Source: Bacillota bacterium (GTDB lineage: Bacteria; Bacillota; UBA4882; UBA10575). From it: DNA of 15,734 nucleotides. Below the pieces are notes generated by a model. That model saw only the letters and a list, made by a program, of their open reading frames with translations, searched no databases and was not told the origin of the DNA. Positions 1 through 5,448 of the stretch are shown in pieces (the first letter of the stretch is position 1; every line of letters begins with the position of its first letter). Position numbers and translations under genes: made by a program. Location: NCBI GenBank assembly GCA_003511465.1, contig DOID01000106.1, positions 1 to 15,734 of the forward strand, written 5' to 3'.

Positions 1-1
1 T

Positions 2-289
2 ATGACCAACTGTGTTCATCCATTAGTCCTCAGCAAGGCGTTATCTTACTCGTTTAATGGGACAAAACTGGTGAAAACGCGTTTTTGTGGAATTCAAGCT
101 AACGCTTCGCCGTTAGCGCCAGGAGAATTAGATCATAGTAGTGATTTGAAATCATCGGATAGTAGTAGTCTTGCTGGTGAAATGATGGAGTTATATAAGT
201 ATATTACCCCTAAAATACTGGGGGGTTGTTGCGGCACAGACAATACTCATCTCGAGGAAATTGCCAAAAGAATAAAAAGGAGGAGATAA
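2..289 (+). CDS. Homocysteine S-methyltransferase domain, C-terminal end (5' truncated by window edge)
   Basis: Only the last 95 codons are visible; the reading frame enters from outside the window, so the methionine at base 2 is probably internal. The fragment carries the zinc-ligand pattern of the homocysteine S-methyltransferase family (as in BHMT, MmuM and the N-terminal module of MetH): an NC pair (Cys at visible residue 4) followed about 70 residues later by GGCCGT (visible residues 74-79). The family uses the three cysteines to bind Zn and activate the homocysteine thiol for methylation to methionine. The frame ends with TAA soon after this domain, so the protein finishes with the methyltransferase domain rather than continuing into the cobalamin modules of a full MetH. 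Whether it is a stand-alone S-methylmethionine enzyme or a split protein cannot be told. It converges on the FMN-binding gene, with 4 bases between the stop codons. Confidence 0.85.
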   Translation: MTNCVHPLVLSKALSYSFNGTKLVKTRFCGIQANASPLAPGELDHSSDLKSSDSSSLAGEMMELYKYITPKILGGCCGTDNTHLEEIAKRIKRRR

Positions 290-293
290 GTTT

Positions 294-665
294 TTACTGA
301 TAACCTTCTTTTAATGCTTTATTTACCGCACTTTTAATGGCCTCACTGGAAACGGTGGCACCATTTATGGCGTCCACCTCATAGCTGTTTTTGGCGATAA
401 TATCTTCAATTATGGGTTCGGCTTTACGACCTAAACCGTTTCGGTGTTCGATAATTTCGATATTATTAATCATGTTGTCTTGCACGGTTACTTCAACTTG
501 GACAAAAACCGGTCCCAACTCACTTTCTCCAGAGTAGGTACCGTTTGCTACCAAATCCATATTAATGTCATCATATACTACCGAGGCAATTTCTTTTTGT
601 GCACCGTTGCTCATCCAGATGAAAGAGACCGCGAGAACGATGGCTAAAATACCGAGTTTATTCAT
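294..665 (-). CDS. Small membrane-anchored FMN-binding domain protein
   Basis: A 123-aa protein with an N-terminal hydrophobic segment (about residues 4-19) that acts as an uncleaved anchor or signal peptide; there is no lipobox cysteine. The rest is a single FMN-binding domain of the NqrC/RnfG/NosR type (Pfam FMN_bind), with the typical NGTYSGESE start near residue 41 and the C-terminal signature DAINGATVSSEAI (98-110). In this family the Thr of the D-x-x-(S/T)-G-A-T motif (here T104) receives FMN covalently from the flavin transferase ApbE, giving an extracytoplasmic electron carrier. Here N101 stands where Ser or Thr is common. The start is ATG at 665, preceded by AAGGTGG at a good distance. 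The gene lies 56 bases downstream of the TetR gene on the same strand and is probably co-transcribed with it. No ApbE or redox partner lies in the window. Confidence 0.85.
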   Translation of the reverse strand: MNKLGILAIVLAVSFIWMSNGAQKEIASVVYDDINMDLVANGTYSGESELGPVFVQVEVTVQDNMINNIEIIEHRNGLGRKAEPIIEDIIAKNSYEVDAINGATVSSEAIKSAVNKALKEGYQ

Positions 666-721
666 CTAATGATCCCACCTTTTTTAAATGAATTTGTTTG
701 ATCGCAGAAATAATACGGCGA

Positions 722-1309
722 TTATTGATAATCCAGAATCCCTTTCATAATAAGATCAAATTGAACCCTAAACATCGCCTCCACTTCTTCTAAGGTTAAA
801 CCATTACTCCTAGAAATCATCAGGTTAAAGCCGATAAAAGAGCTCCAAATGGAGAAGGCGGCTTTATCCGGATCTACTTCGCGGAGTAAGCCATCTTGCA
901 TCCCCTTTTTCAGAGCTTTACTCAGTTGATCGATCCATTTAGTCCGTTCCAATTTAGGCCTACTATATTTCTGTGAAACAACCAGATTGTATTTTTCCGG
1001 TTCCTTAAAGGCTAGTTTAATGATGTGGTGGAATACGGTTTCTAAATTAGCGATGACATCTTTTGTGTCATCGAGTAATTCGCTGATCTGGGAATAAAGC
1101 AACAGGGTCTCCGTCGTTACGATCGCATCGATGATTTCTTGTTTATTTTTGAAATGGTGATAGATGATGCCTGTTGAATACTGCATTTTCTTGGTAATTT
1201 TCCTGATTGAAAGTTCTTCGAAACCCTCTTGGAGACCGATCTCCAAAGCGTTGTCCAAAATCTCTTGCCTCAGCTTTTCGCTGCGTTTTTGTTGCGCATT
1301 TTTAACCAC
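722..1309 (-). CDS. TetR/AcrR-family transcriptional regulator
   Basis: A 195-aa protein. The N-terminal 65 residues match the TetR DNA-binding domain: a helix rich in K/R/E (about 8-28, EKLRQEILDNALEIGL), then a helix-turn-helix at about 34-53 (SIRKITKKMQYSTGIIYHHF) ending in the typical YHHFKNKQE. The remaining helices form the variable ligand-binding and dimer domain, and no ligand can be deduced. The start is GTG at 1309 with GGGAGGGG about six bases upstream. The gene has its own near-consensus promoter, and operator-like repeats lie directly over the expected transcription start, so autorepression is likely. The FMN-binding gene follows on the same strand and is the obvious co-regulated target. 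Confidence 0.9.
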   Translation of the reverse strand: MVKNAQQKRSEKLRQEILDNALEIGLQEGFEELSIRKITKKMQYSTGIIYHHFKNKQEIIDAIVTTETLLLYSQISELLDDTKDVIANLETVFHHIIKLAFKEPEKYNLVVSQKYSRPKLERTKWIDQLSKALKKGMQDGLLREVDPDKAAFSIWSSFIGFNLMISRSNGLTLEEVEAMFRVQFDLIMKGILDYQ

Positions 1310-1331
1310 TAGTACCCCTCCCTAACGCCAC

Positions 1332-1368
1332 ATAACAGTGTTCAGTATAATAACAGTGTTTAGAAACA
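1332..1368 (-). promoter_or_regulatory. Probable TetR operator: repeated ACAGTGTT sites
   Basis: The 11-mer ATAACAGTGTT occurs twice, at 1332-1342 and 1350-1360, exactly 18 bp apart. Each copy contains AACAGTGTT, which is palindromic except for its central base. The second copy runs into the inverted repeat TGTTT-AG-AAACA (1357-1368). The block begins at the -10 hexamer of the TetR promoter and covers the expected start of transcription, which is the usual position of an autoregulatory TetR operator. The assignment to this regulator is inferred from position. Confidence 0.6.
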
Positions 1369-1396
1369 TCATACTGTACCATGACTTGGCTGTCAA
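1368..1396 (-). promoter_or_regulatory. Promoter of the TetR / FMN-binding unit
   Basis: Read on the minus strand, a perfect -35 TTGACA (1396-1391) is followed after 17 bp by TATGAT (1373-1368). This fits a sigma-A-type promoter reading into the TetR gene, leaving a 5' leader of about 50 bases. Confidence 0.7.
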
Positions 1397-1441
1397 GATT
1401 AAAACGCATAAATGGAGCTGAAGTAGAGGCAGTTGCTAGAT

Positions 1442-1472
1442 AAAAAAATACTCCTGTCTAAACAAGAGTATT
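1442..1472 (-). terminator. Intrinsic terminator downstream of tRNA-Arg(CCT)
   Basis: On the minus strand AATACTC pairs with GAGTATT, and inside it TGT pairs with ACA around a TTAG loop, separated by one mismatch. A run of T follows (the A run at 1442-1448 on the plus strand). It lies 22 bases past the tRNA 3' end and closes that transcription unit. Confidence 0.75.
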
Positions 1473-1494
1473 GGGATTTGGCTTGTATATTAAG

Positions 1495-1570
1495 TGGCGG
1501 CCCCGAGACGAGTCGAACGTCCGACACGCGGTTTAGGAAACCGCTGCTCTATCCACTGAGCTACGGGGCC
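1495..1570 (-). tRNA. tRNA-Arg (anticodon CCT)
   Basis: The minus strand folds as a full cloverleaf: acceptor GGCCCCG/CGGGGCC, D-stem GCTC/GAGC, anticodon stem GCGGT/ACCGC with loop TTCCTAA (anticodon CCT, reading AGG), a five-base variable loop, and a T-arm with loop TTCGACT. Discriminator G is followed by an encoded CCA (1497-1495). It is 76 nt long and has its own promoter and terminator. Confidence 0.96.
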
Positions 1571-1588
1571 TTTCTCCTTAGCCTTATT

Positions 1589-1617
1589 ATTATAACAAAA
1601 TTGCCAAACTGATGCAA
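1589..1617 (-). promoter_or_regulatory. Promoter of tRNA-Arg(CCT)
   Basis: On the minus strand TTGCAT (1617-1612) and TATAAT (1594-1589) are separated by 17 bp. The -10 lies about 19 bases upstream of the mature tRNA 5' end, as expected for a short-leader tRNA transcript. Confidence 0.65.
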
Positions 1618-1643
1618 GGAAAGAACGGGTTAAAGAAACTTTA

Positions 1644-1687
1644 GAACAATTGTTCCATTTAAGTTGGACGAATAGAAACAATTCGTC
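1644..1687. promoter_or_regulatory. Two inverted repeats upstream of the 92-aa ORF
   Basis: GAACAATTGTTC (1644-1655) is a perfect 12-bp palindrome. GACGAAT at 1667-1673 and ATTCGTC at 1681-1687 form a 7-bp inverted repeat with a 7-base spacer and no T run. They lie between the divergent tRNA promoter and the 92-aa ORF and could be protein-binding sites. No regulator can be assigned. Confidence 0.35.
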
Positions 1688-1732
1688 TGTTGTAACATAG
1701 AATAAAGAAAAGAGGAAAGGTGGCGAATTAGG

Positions 1733-2011
1733 GTGGCGATAAAATACTCAATATCCGTGGTAAAAAGAGATCCGCTGGTCAAAATCAAAGTAACAGGCGT
1801 TTACAATGAAAAAGATCAGTACTATTATCGAAATCCGGTTACGGGTTGTTGGCAAAAGATCCTAGAGGAATGGAATAGGGAAGGAGTTACAGGAAACGGC
1901 AGATCATTGATGGAGTTATTTATGATGCTCACCTGCCGCCTTAAAAACTTAGCGGATAATTATTATGAAGAGAGTAAGGAGTTATTTGGCCGTTCCGTCC
2001 TTCCACGGTAG
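1733..2011 (+). CDS. Hypothetical 92-aa protein
   Basis: I do not recognise this protein. It is 92 aa, without a signal peptide or obvious membrane segment, rich in Lys, Tyr and Glu, with a tyrosine cluster DQYYYRNP near residues 28-35 and a probably helical C-terminal half (SLMELFMMLTCRLKNLADNY). The start is GTG at 1733, with AAAGGTGG (1716-1723) about nine bases upstream. An earlier GTG at 1720 is closed by an in-frame stop. Its reading frame fills the gap between the tRNA and lacI, and it converges on lacI with 41 bases between stops. Upstream are two inverted repeats: GAACAATTGTTC (1644-1655) and GACGAAT/ATTCGTC (1667-1687). No strong -35/-10 pair is visible. It may be a lineage-specific small gene; a chance frame is possible. 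Confidence 0.5.
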   Translation: MAIKYSISVVKRDPLVKIKVTGVYNEKDQYYYRNPVTGCWQKILEEWNREGVTGNGRSLMELFMMLTCRLKNLADNYYEESKELFGRSVLPR

Positions 2012-2055
2012 CTTATTCTTGTAGACCCATGGACAAGATAGGTGCTTATAAGCTA
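2009..2055. repeat. Interrupted inverted repeat spanning both convergent stop codons
   Basis: TAGCTTAT (2009-2016) pairs with ATAAGCTA (2048-2055), and inside it TCTTGT (2017-2022) pairs with ACAAGA (2033-2038) around a 10-base loop; a 9-base bulge (2039-2047) sits on one side. The TAG stop of the 92-aa ORF and the TAG stop of lacI are the two outer ends. There is no T run, so it is at best a weak bidirectional terminator or 3'-end stabiliser. Confidence 0.4.
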
Positions 2056-3075
2056 GCCTTTGGTGGATGCCCCGTAGCGAATAGGAGAATTGATATAGGT
2101 CAGTTCGTATGCAGCATCTGAATTTTCGATGCGGTATTGTAGCTGCCTCGCAAGGCGTTTGCCGAGCTGAGAGGTTTGCACAACGACAGTCGTTAAAAAA
2201 TCTGTGGAGTTCTCATATTCAGGGAATCCATCATAACCACTGATGACGATATCCTCCGGAACCCGGATGCCCTTTTCTTTCAGGTATTGGCATAGGAAGA
2301 AGGCCACATCGTCGCTGGCACAAACAAACCCCTGTGGCATTTTTTGGCACTTTTCCATAAAATCGGCGATGCGTCCATAATAATCATGCACACCGAGACT
2401 GCTAGTTAGACAATACTCTTGTTTGATCGGTAGCTTGCGTTCAGAAAAGGCCGCCAGAAAACCGGCGTAGCGGTCATGGTTGGTACGAGCATAACCAATG
2501 TCTCCGATAAAACCTAGTTGGGTACGGCCACTATCCAGGATTGAGCCGGTAAGTCTCTTGACGCTCTCGTATCCTTCAAGCAGGAAAACATCCCCGTGTA
2601 GCTCGAAAGGAGAGATCGCCGTTACGGTGTCAAGGTAAACTTTGGGTATATCCAATGTATCAATCAGGTGCAGCATTTCTTTGTCGTAAACATTAAGGAT
2701 AATCGCGCCGCTTACCGTCCCGTCGGTTAAAAGGGCCGGGAAACGGTATTCGTCTTTGTATGAGAAAGGAACGTAAGTATACAGGAGGTTGATCTGCTGT
2801 TTGGCTAGTTCCTTTGCCGCCCGGTGAATGATGCTAGTCCAAAAGACACTGGATTCAGGGCGGGATACAATAACGCTAACCGTTCTTCCGCTTGATCCTT
2901 GCACAGCGGGAAGTTCTTGTCCAGATGAGATGTATCCCATTTCCTGGGCTGCTTTCCGCACTTGTAAGCGAACGCGCTCTGAAACACCCTGGTGGTTTTT
3001 TAATGCCTTCCAGACGGTTACCCTAGAAACACCCACTGCGTCCGCAATGTCTTGCATCGTGGTTTTCTTCCCCAT
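2053..3075 (-). CDS. LacI-family transcriptional repressor of the sugar locus
   Basis: A 340-aa protein of usual LacI/GalR length. Residues 5-26 form the helix-turn-helix (TTMQDIADAVGVSRVTVWKAL), followed by the hinge segment up to QEMGY and then a periplasmic-binding-protein-like sensor domain (EYENSTDFLTTVVV and other family signatures near the end). I chose ATG at 3075 because GGAG lies 8 bases upstream; a GTG nine bases earlier (3084) is in frame but overlaps that site. The gene is divergent from the ABC importer genes across a 376-base region with palindromes of TTGT-ACAA type, so it most likely represses the importer/glycosidase operon and perhaps itself. The inducer is presumably a mono- or disaccharide released from the imported glycan. 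It is not known which. Confidence 0.93.
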   Translation of the reverse strand: MGKKTTMQDIADAVGVSRVTVWKALKNHQGVSERVRLQVRKAAQEMGYISSGQELPAVQGSSGRTVSVIVSRPESSVFWTSIIHRAAKELAKQQINLLYTYVPFSYKDEYRFPALLTDGTVSGAIILNVYDKEMLHLIDTLDIPKVYLDTVTAISPFELHGDVFLLEGYESVKRLTGSILDSGRTQLGFIGDIGYARTNHDRYAGFLAAFSERKLPIKQEYCLTSSLGVHDYYGRIADFMEKCQKMPQGFVCASDDVAFFLCQYLKEKGIRVPEDIVISGYDGFPEYENSTDFLTTVVVQTSQLGKRLARQLQYRIENSDAAYELTYINSPIRYGASTKG

Positions 3076-3093
3076 ATCAATCACTCCGAGCTG

Positions 3094-3110
3094 TTTGTGG
3101 TAAACACAAA
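3094..3110. promoter_or_regulatory. Inverted repeat in the lacI leader
   Basis: TTTGTG (3094-3099) and CACAAA (3105-3110) flank a 5-bp spacer. The repeat lies between the lacI start codon and its proposed -10, within the expected 5' leader, so it could be an autoregulatory operator or a small RNA hairpin. Confidence 0.4.
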
Positions 3111-3126
3111 TTTAAACTTCTTTATA

Positions 3127-3155
3127 ATAATAATATATCCTATCCTTTTGTACAA
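3127..3155 (-). promoter_or_regulatory. Probable lacI promoter
   Basis: On the minus strand TTGTAC (3155-3150) and TATTAT (3132-3127) are separated by 17 bp. The -35 lies inside the palindrome TTTGTACAAA (3147-3156), which shares its half-site TTGTA/TACAA with the operator-like repeats at the importer promoter. Autoregulation by the LacI protein is therefore plausible. Confidence 0.5.
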
Positions 3156-3258
3156 ACTTGAATTTCTGCAGACAACAAAGGTGGACTGGTTTCGGCCTTT
3201 TTTTATTAACAAGTCTCTTCAATCTTAACACGGATGAAATGAAAATAAAAGGACGCTG

Positions 3259-3276
3259 TTGTTAACAAATGTTAAC
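3259..3276. promoter_or_regulatory. Upstream palindrome TTGTTAACAA, possible auxiliary operator
   Basis: TTGTTAACAA (3259-3268) is a perfect 10-bp palindrome, followed by a second GTTAAC at 3271-3276. It resembles the TTGT-ACAA units near 3401-3430 and lies about 140 bp upstream of them. LacI-type repressors can use such a remote site for looping. The rest of the 3157-3369 interval shows no other structure I can support. Confidence 0.35.
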
Positions 3277-3369
3277 CTTGTATTTTGGGAACACTAAATG
3301 TAATAAGTGAACAAAAGACTGATAAATGAGGGCGCTATCTGCATAGGGTAAATAAAGGATTATTATTTA

Positions 3370-3398
3370 TTGACATATTTTTTTACATAGACTATACT
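3370..3398 (+). promoter_or_regulatory. Promoter of the importer/glycosidase operon
   Basis: TTGACA (3370-3375), a 17-bp spacer, then TATACT (3393-3398): a near-consensus sigma-A promoter. The expected start is near 3405, inside the tandem palindromes, giving a leader of about 45 bases before the first permease. It is the only good promoter found for the seven-gene run. Confidence 0.75.
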
Positions 3399-3399
3399 G

Positions 3400-3430
3400 T
3401 TTGTATACAAAAGTATACAATTGTTTACAA
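3400..3430. promoter_or_regulatory. Tandem palindromic operator, probable LacI-family site
   Basis: Three consecutive 10-bp units, TTGTATACAA (3401-3410), AAGTATACAA (3411-3420) and TTGTTTACAA (3421-3430), follow directly after the -10. The first extends to a perfect 12-bp palindrome (3400-3411). TTGTATAC and GTATACAA also form an 8-bp inverted repeat with a 4-bp spacer (3401-3420). Placement over the transcription start next to a divergent LacI gene supports a repressor site. Confidence 0.65.
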
Positions 3431-3451
3431 AGAGTAATAGGAGGAAGAGGC

Positions 3452-4432
3452 ATGAAGAAGAACTCTTTGGTTAATCATGTTAACATGCCTTCCGGGCACA
3501 AAGGTAAAAAAAAGTGGTCCCGTGATGATACGGAGTTGACCCTGGTCGGGTTGCCGTGCTTTATATGGTATATCATCTTTAGTTACTTGCCCATGTTTGG
3601 TTTGCTTATTGCGTTTAAGTCCTACAAGATCTCCCCCGGACACGGTTTTTTGTATAGTCTCTTTAAAAGTGATTGGGTTGGATTCAGGAATTTCAGCTTT
3701 TTCGTAAAATCCAATGCCTTTAGTATGCTTTTACGCAATACAGTCCTGTATAATCTGGTTTTTATTATCCTTGGGATGCTCATTCCGGTTACCCTCGCCA
3801 TCATGATTAGTCAGATTTACAATCGCTTCTCCAAAAAGGCTTACCAGACGATGATGGTTTTACCCCATTTCCTCTCGTGGGTCGTTGCCAGCTATTTTGT
3901 ATACGCCTTTCTTCGTCCGGACAAAGGGTTGGCCAACATTGTCCTTCAGGCCCTAGGACGGGAGTCGATCCAATGGTACTCCTCCCCGCAGTATTGGCCC
4001 TTTATTCTCGTCATCACACAGGTATGGAAAACGGTGGGTTACAGCATGGTCGTCTATCTTGCTGGTATCACCAGTATTGACCGTTCATTATACGAAGCCG
4101 CGGTGATTGATGGAGCCAGTAAACGGCAGCAGGCCCGCTACATTACGCTACCAAGTATCAAGCCCCTTGTAATCATGATGTTTATTCTGAATGTGGGTAA
4201 AATCTTCTATTCCGACTTCGGCTTGTTCTATCAGGTAACGCAGCGGATACCCAATTCATTGTACAATACGGTATCCACCTTCGATACATATATTTTTGCC
4301 GCGCTCCAATCGAACACACCGATCGGGCAAACGGCAGCGGCAGCACTATTCCAGGCGGTGGCTTGCTGCATAACAATTCTGTTAGTGAATTACATCGTCT
4401 CAAAGCTGGATAAGGATAGTGCAATCATTTAA
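3452..4432 (+). CDS. CUT1 sugar ABC transporter permease, LplB type
   Basis: A 326-aa inner-membrane subunit of a carbohydrate ABC importer (LplB/UgpA side of the permease pair). It has a basic N-terminus, then about six membrane segments (roughly 31-54, 95-120, 133-153, 182-206, 236-258, 293-315). The cytoplasmic EAA loop that docks the ATPase is clear: YEAAVIDGASKRQQARYITLP (214-234), with the conserved Gly at 221. The start is ATG at 3452 behind GGAGGAAGAGG. The open frame could extend to a TTG at 3401, but that would begin inside the operator and before the Shine-Dalgarno. It is the first gene of the operon and is followed after 12 bases by permease 2. This permease class is common in importers of complex oligosaccharides. 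Confidence 0.95.
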   Translation: MKKNSLVNHVNMPSGHKGKKKWSRDDTELTLVGLPCFIWYIIFSYLPMFGLLIAFKSYKISPGHGFLYSLFKSDWVGFRNFSFFVKSNAFSMLLRNTVLYNLVFIILGMLIPVTLAIMISQIYNRFSKKAYQTMMVLPHFLSWVVASYFVYAFLRPDKGLANIVLQALGRESIQWYSSPQYWPFILVITQVWKTVGYSMVVYLAGITSIDRSLYEAAVIDGASKRQQARYITLPSIKPLVIMMFILNVGKIFYSDFGLFYQVTQRIPNSLYNTVSTFDTYIFAALQSNTPIGQTAAAALFQAVACCITILLVNYIVSKLDKDSAII

Positions 4433-4444
4433 GGGGGAAAAAGT

Positions 4445-5380
4445 GTGAACGAAATGATGATGCCTAAACCGAAAAAAAAGAAAGTAGTGCACTTTAATCA
4501 GGTTAAACCGGTGACCAATCATATTTTTAATTTGCTTTTTTTGATTATTTCTTTGCTTTGTCTTCTTCCTATTGTCTTTGTCTTCATGATTTCAATTTCG
4601 TCGGAAGCGTCACTGGCTGTCAATGGATACCGTTTAATTCCGGAAACCTTTTCGCTTTTAGCCTATAAATTTCTATGGAATGAGCGCAGTATGCTCTTCA
4701 ATGCGCTAAAGGTATCCGTGTTTGTAACATTTGTCGGAACGATGCTTGGGGTATTTCTCACCACGACCATGGGTTACGTGCTGAGTAGACCGGGGTATCG
4801 TCTTAAGACATTTTTTAGCTATGTGGTGTTTATACCGATGATTTTCAACGGTGGGATGGCAGCAAATTATGTAATCGTGGCCAATGTGTTGGGTTTTCGT
4901 AACAATATTCTTGCCTTGATCCTCCCCCTGGCCGTGAATTCATTCAATGTAATCATTTGTAAAACCTTCTTCAAGACGACGATCCCGGATGCGTTAATCG
5001 AATCCGCTAAGATCGACGGCGCGTCGCAACTACGGATCTTCGCCCAGATTGTCTTGCCCATTTCTAAACCGGTGGTGGCAACGATCGGGTTGTTTTTGGC
5101 CTTTAATTACTGGAACGATTGGTTCCAGTCCTCTCTGTACATTAGTGACCGTAACCTTATTTCGCTGCAAGCGCTGTTAAACAATATTCTGATGAACATT
5201 CAGTACCTGGCCAACAATCCCTCGGCGGGACTGTCGTTGGTTCAGTATAAAAACCAAATGCCGTCGGAAAGTGTGCGGATGGCGATCGCGATTGTCATCG
5301 CGGTTCCAATCGCCTGTGTCTACCCTTTCCTACAAAAGCACTTCATATCAGGATTGACGGTAGGGGCTATTAAGGGTTAA
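4445..5380 (+). CDS. CUT1 sugar ABC transporter permease, YtcP/MalG type
   Basis: A 311-aa second permease subunit. After a Lys-rich cytoplasmic tail (KPKKKKVVHF) there are about six hydrophobic segments (roughly 28-50, 88-112, 122-145, 155-175, 208-222, 278-296). The EAA loop reads IESAKIDGASQLRIFAQIVLP (185-205), with Ser in the second position and the conserved Gly at 192. The start is GTG at 4445, preceded by GGGGG; the ATG codons at 4454 and 4457 are less likely alternatives. It pairs with the LplB-type subunit to form the translocation channel. No ATP-binding subunit is encoded nearby, as is usual for CUT1 systems that share an MsmK/UgpC-type ATPase. Confidence 0.95.
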   Translation: MNEMMMPKPKKKKVVHFNQVKPVTNHIFNLLFLIISLLCLLPIVFVFMISISSEASLAVNGYRLIPETFSLLAYKFLWNERSMLFNALKVSVFVTFVGTMLGVFLTTTMGYVLSRPGYRLKTFFSYVVFIPMIFNGGMAANYVIVANVLGFRNNILALILPLAVNSFNVIICKTFFKTTIPDALIESAKIDGASQLRIFAQIVLPISKPVVATIGLFLAFNYWNDWFQSSLYISDRNLISLQALLNNILMNIQYLANNPSAGLSLVQYKNQMPSESVRMAIAIVIAVPIACVYPFLQKHFISGLTVGAIKG

Positions 5381-5391
5381 TGCGGTGGAAA

Positions 5392-5410
5392 GCAAAAGCG
5401 TAAGCTTTGC
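5392..5410 (+). other. Small intercistronic hairpin before the binding-protein gene
   Basis: GCAAAAGC (5392-5399), loop GTAA, then GCTTTGC (5404-5410), with one bulged A. It stands alone in the 68-base gap between permease 2 and the solute-binding protein and lacks a T run. It may protect the 5' end of a processed binding-protein message. Confidence 0.35.
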
Positions 5411-5448
5411 CAATGGTATTTATAAAAATGAAAAGGAGGAAAGGTAAA

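Noticed and set aside
275..285. AAAGGAGGAG as a ribosome binding site for a + strand gene after the methyltransferase
   Set aside because: No start codon or plus-strand frame follows; the bases simply encode the KRRR tail.
3177..3207. Possible + strand terminator or attenuator (AAAGG...CCTTT followed by T residues)
   Set aside because: The stem is only about 5 bp with a loop of 14 bases, it lies upstream of the operon promoter, and no transcript is known to end there.
3401..3451. Upstream extension of permease 1 to a TTG at 3401
   Set aside because: The extension would be translated from the operator and the transcription start itself; the ribosome binding site GGAGG clearly serves ATG 3452.
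3085..3451. Catabolite-responsive element (cre) near the operon promoter
   Set aside because: I looked for the TGNAANCGNTNNCA pattern and found none; the palindromes here lack the central CG.
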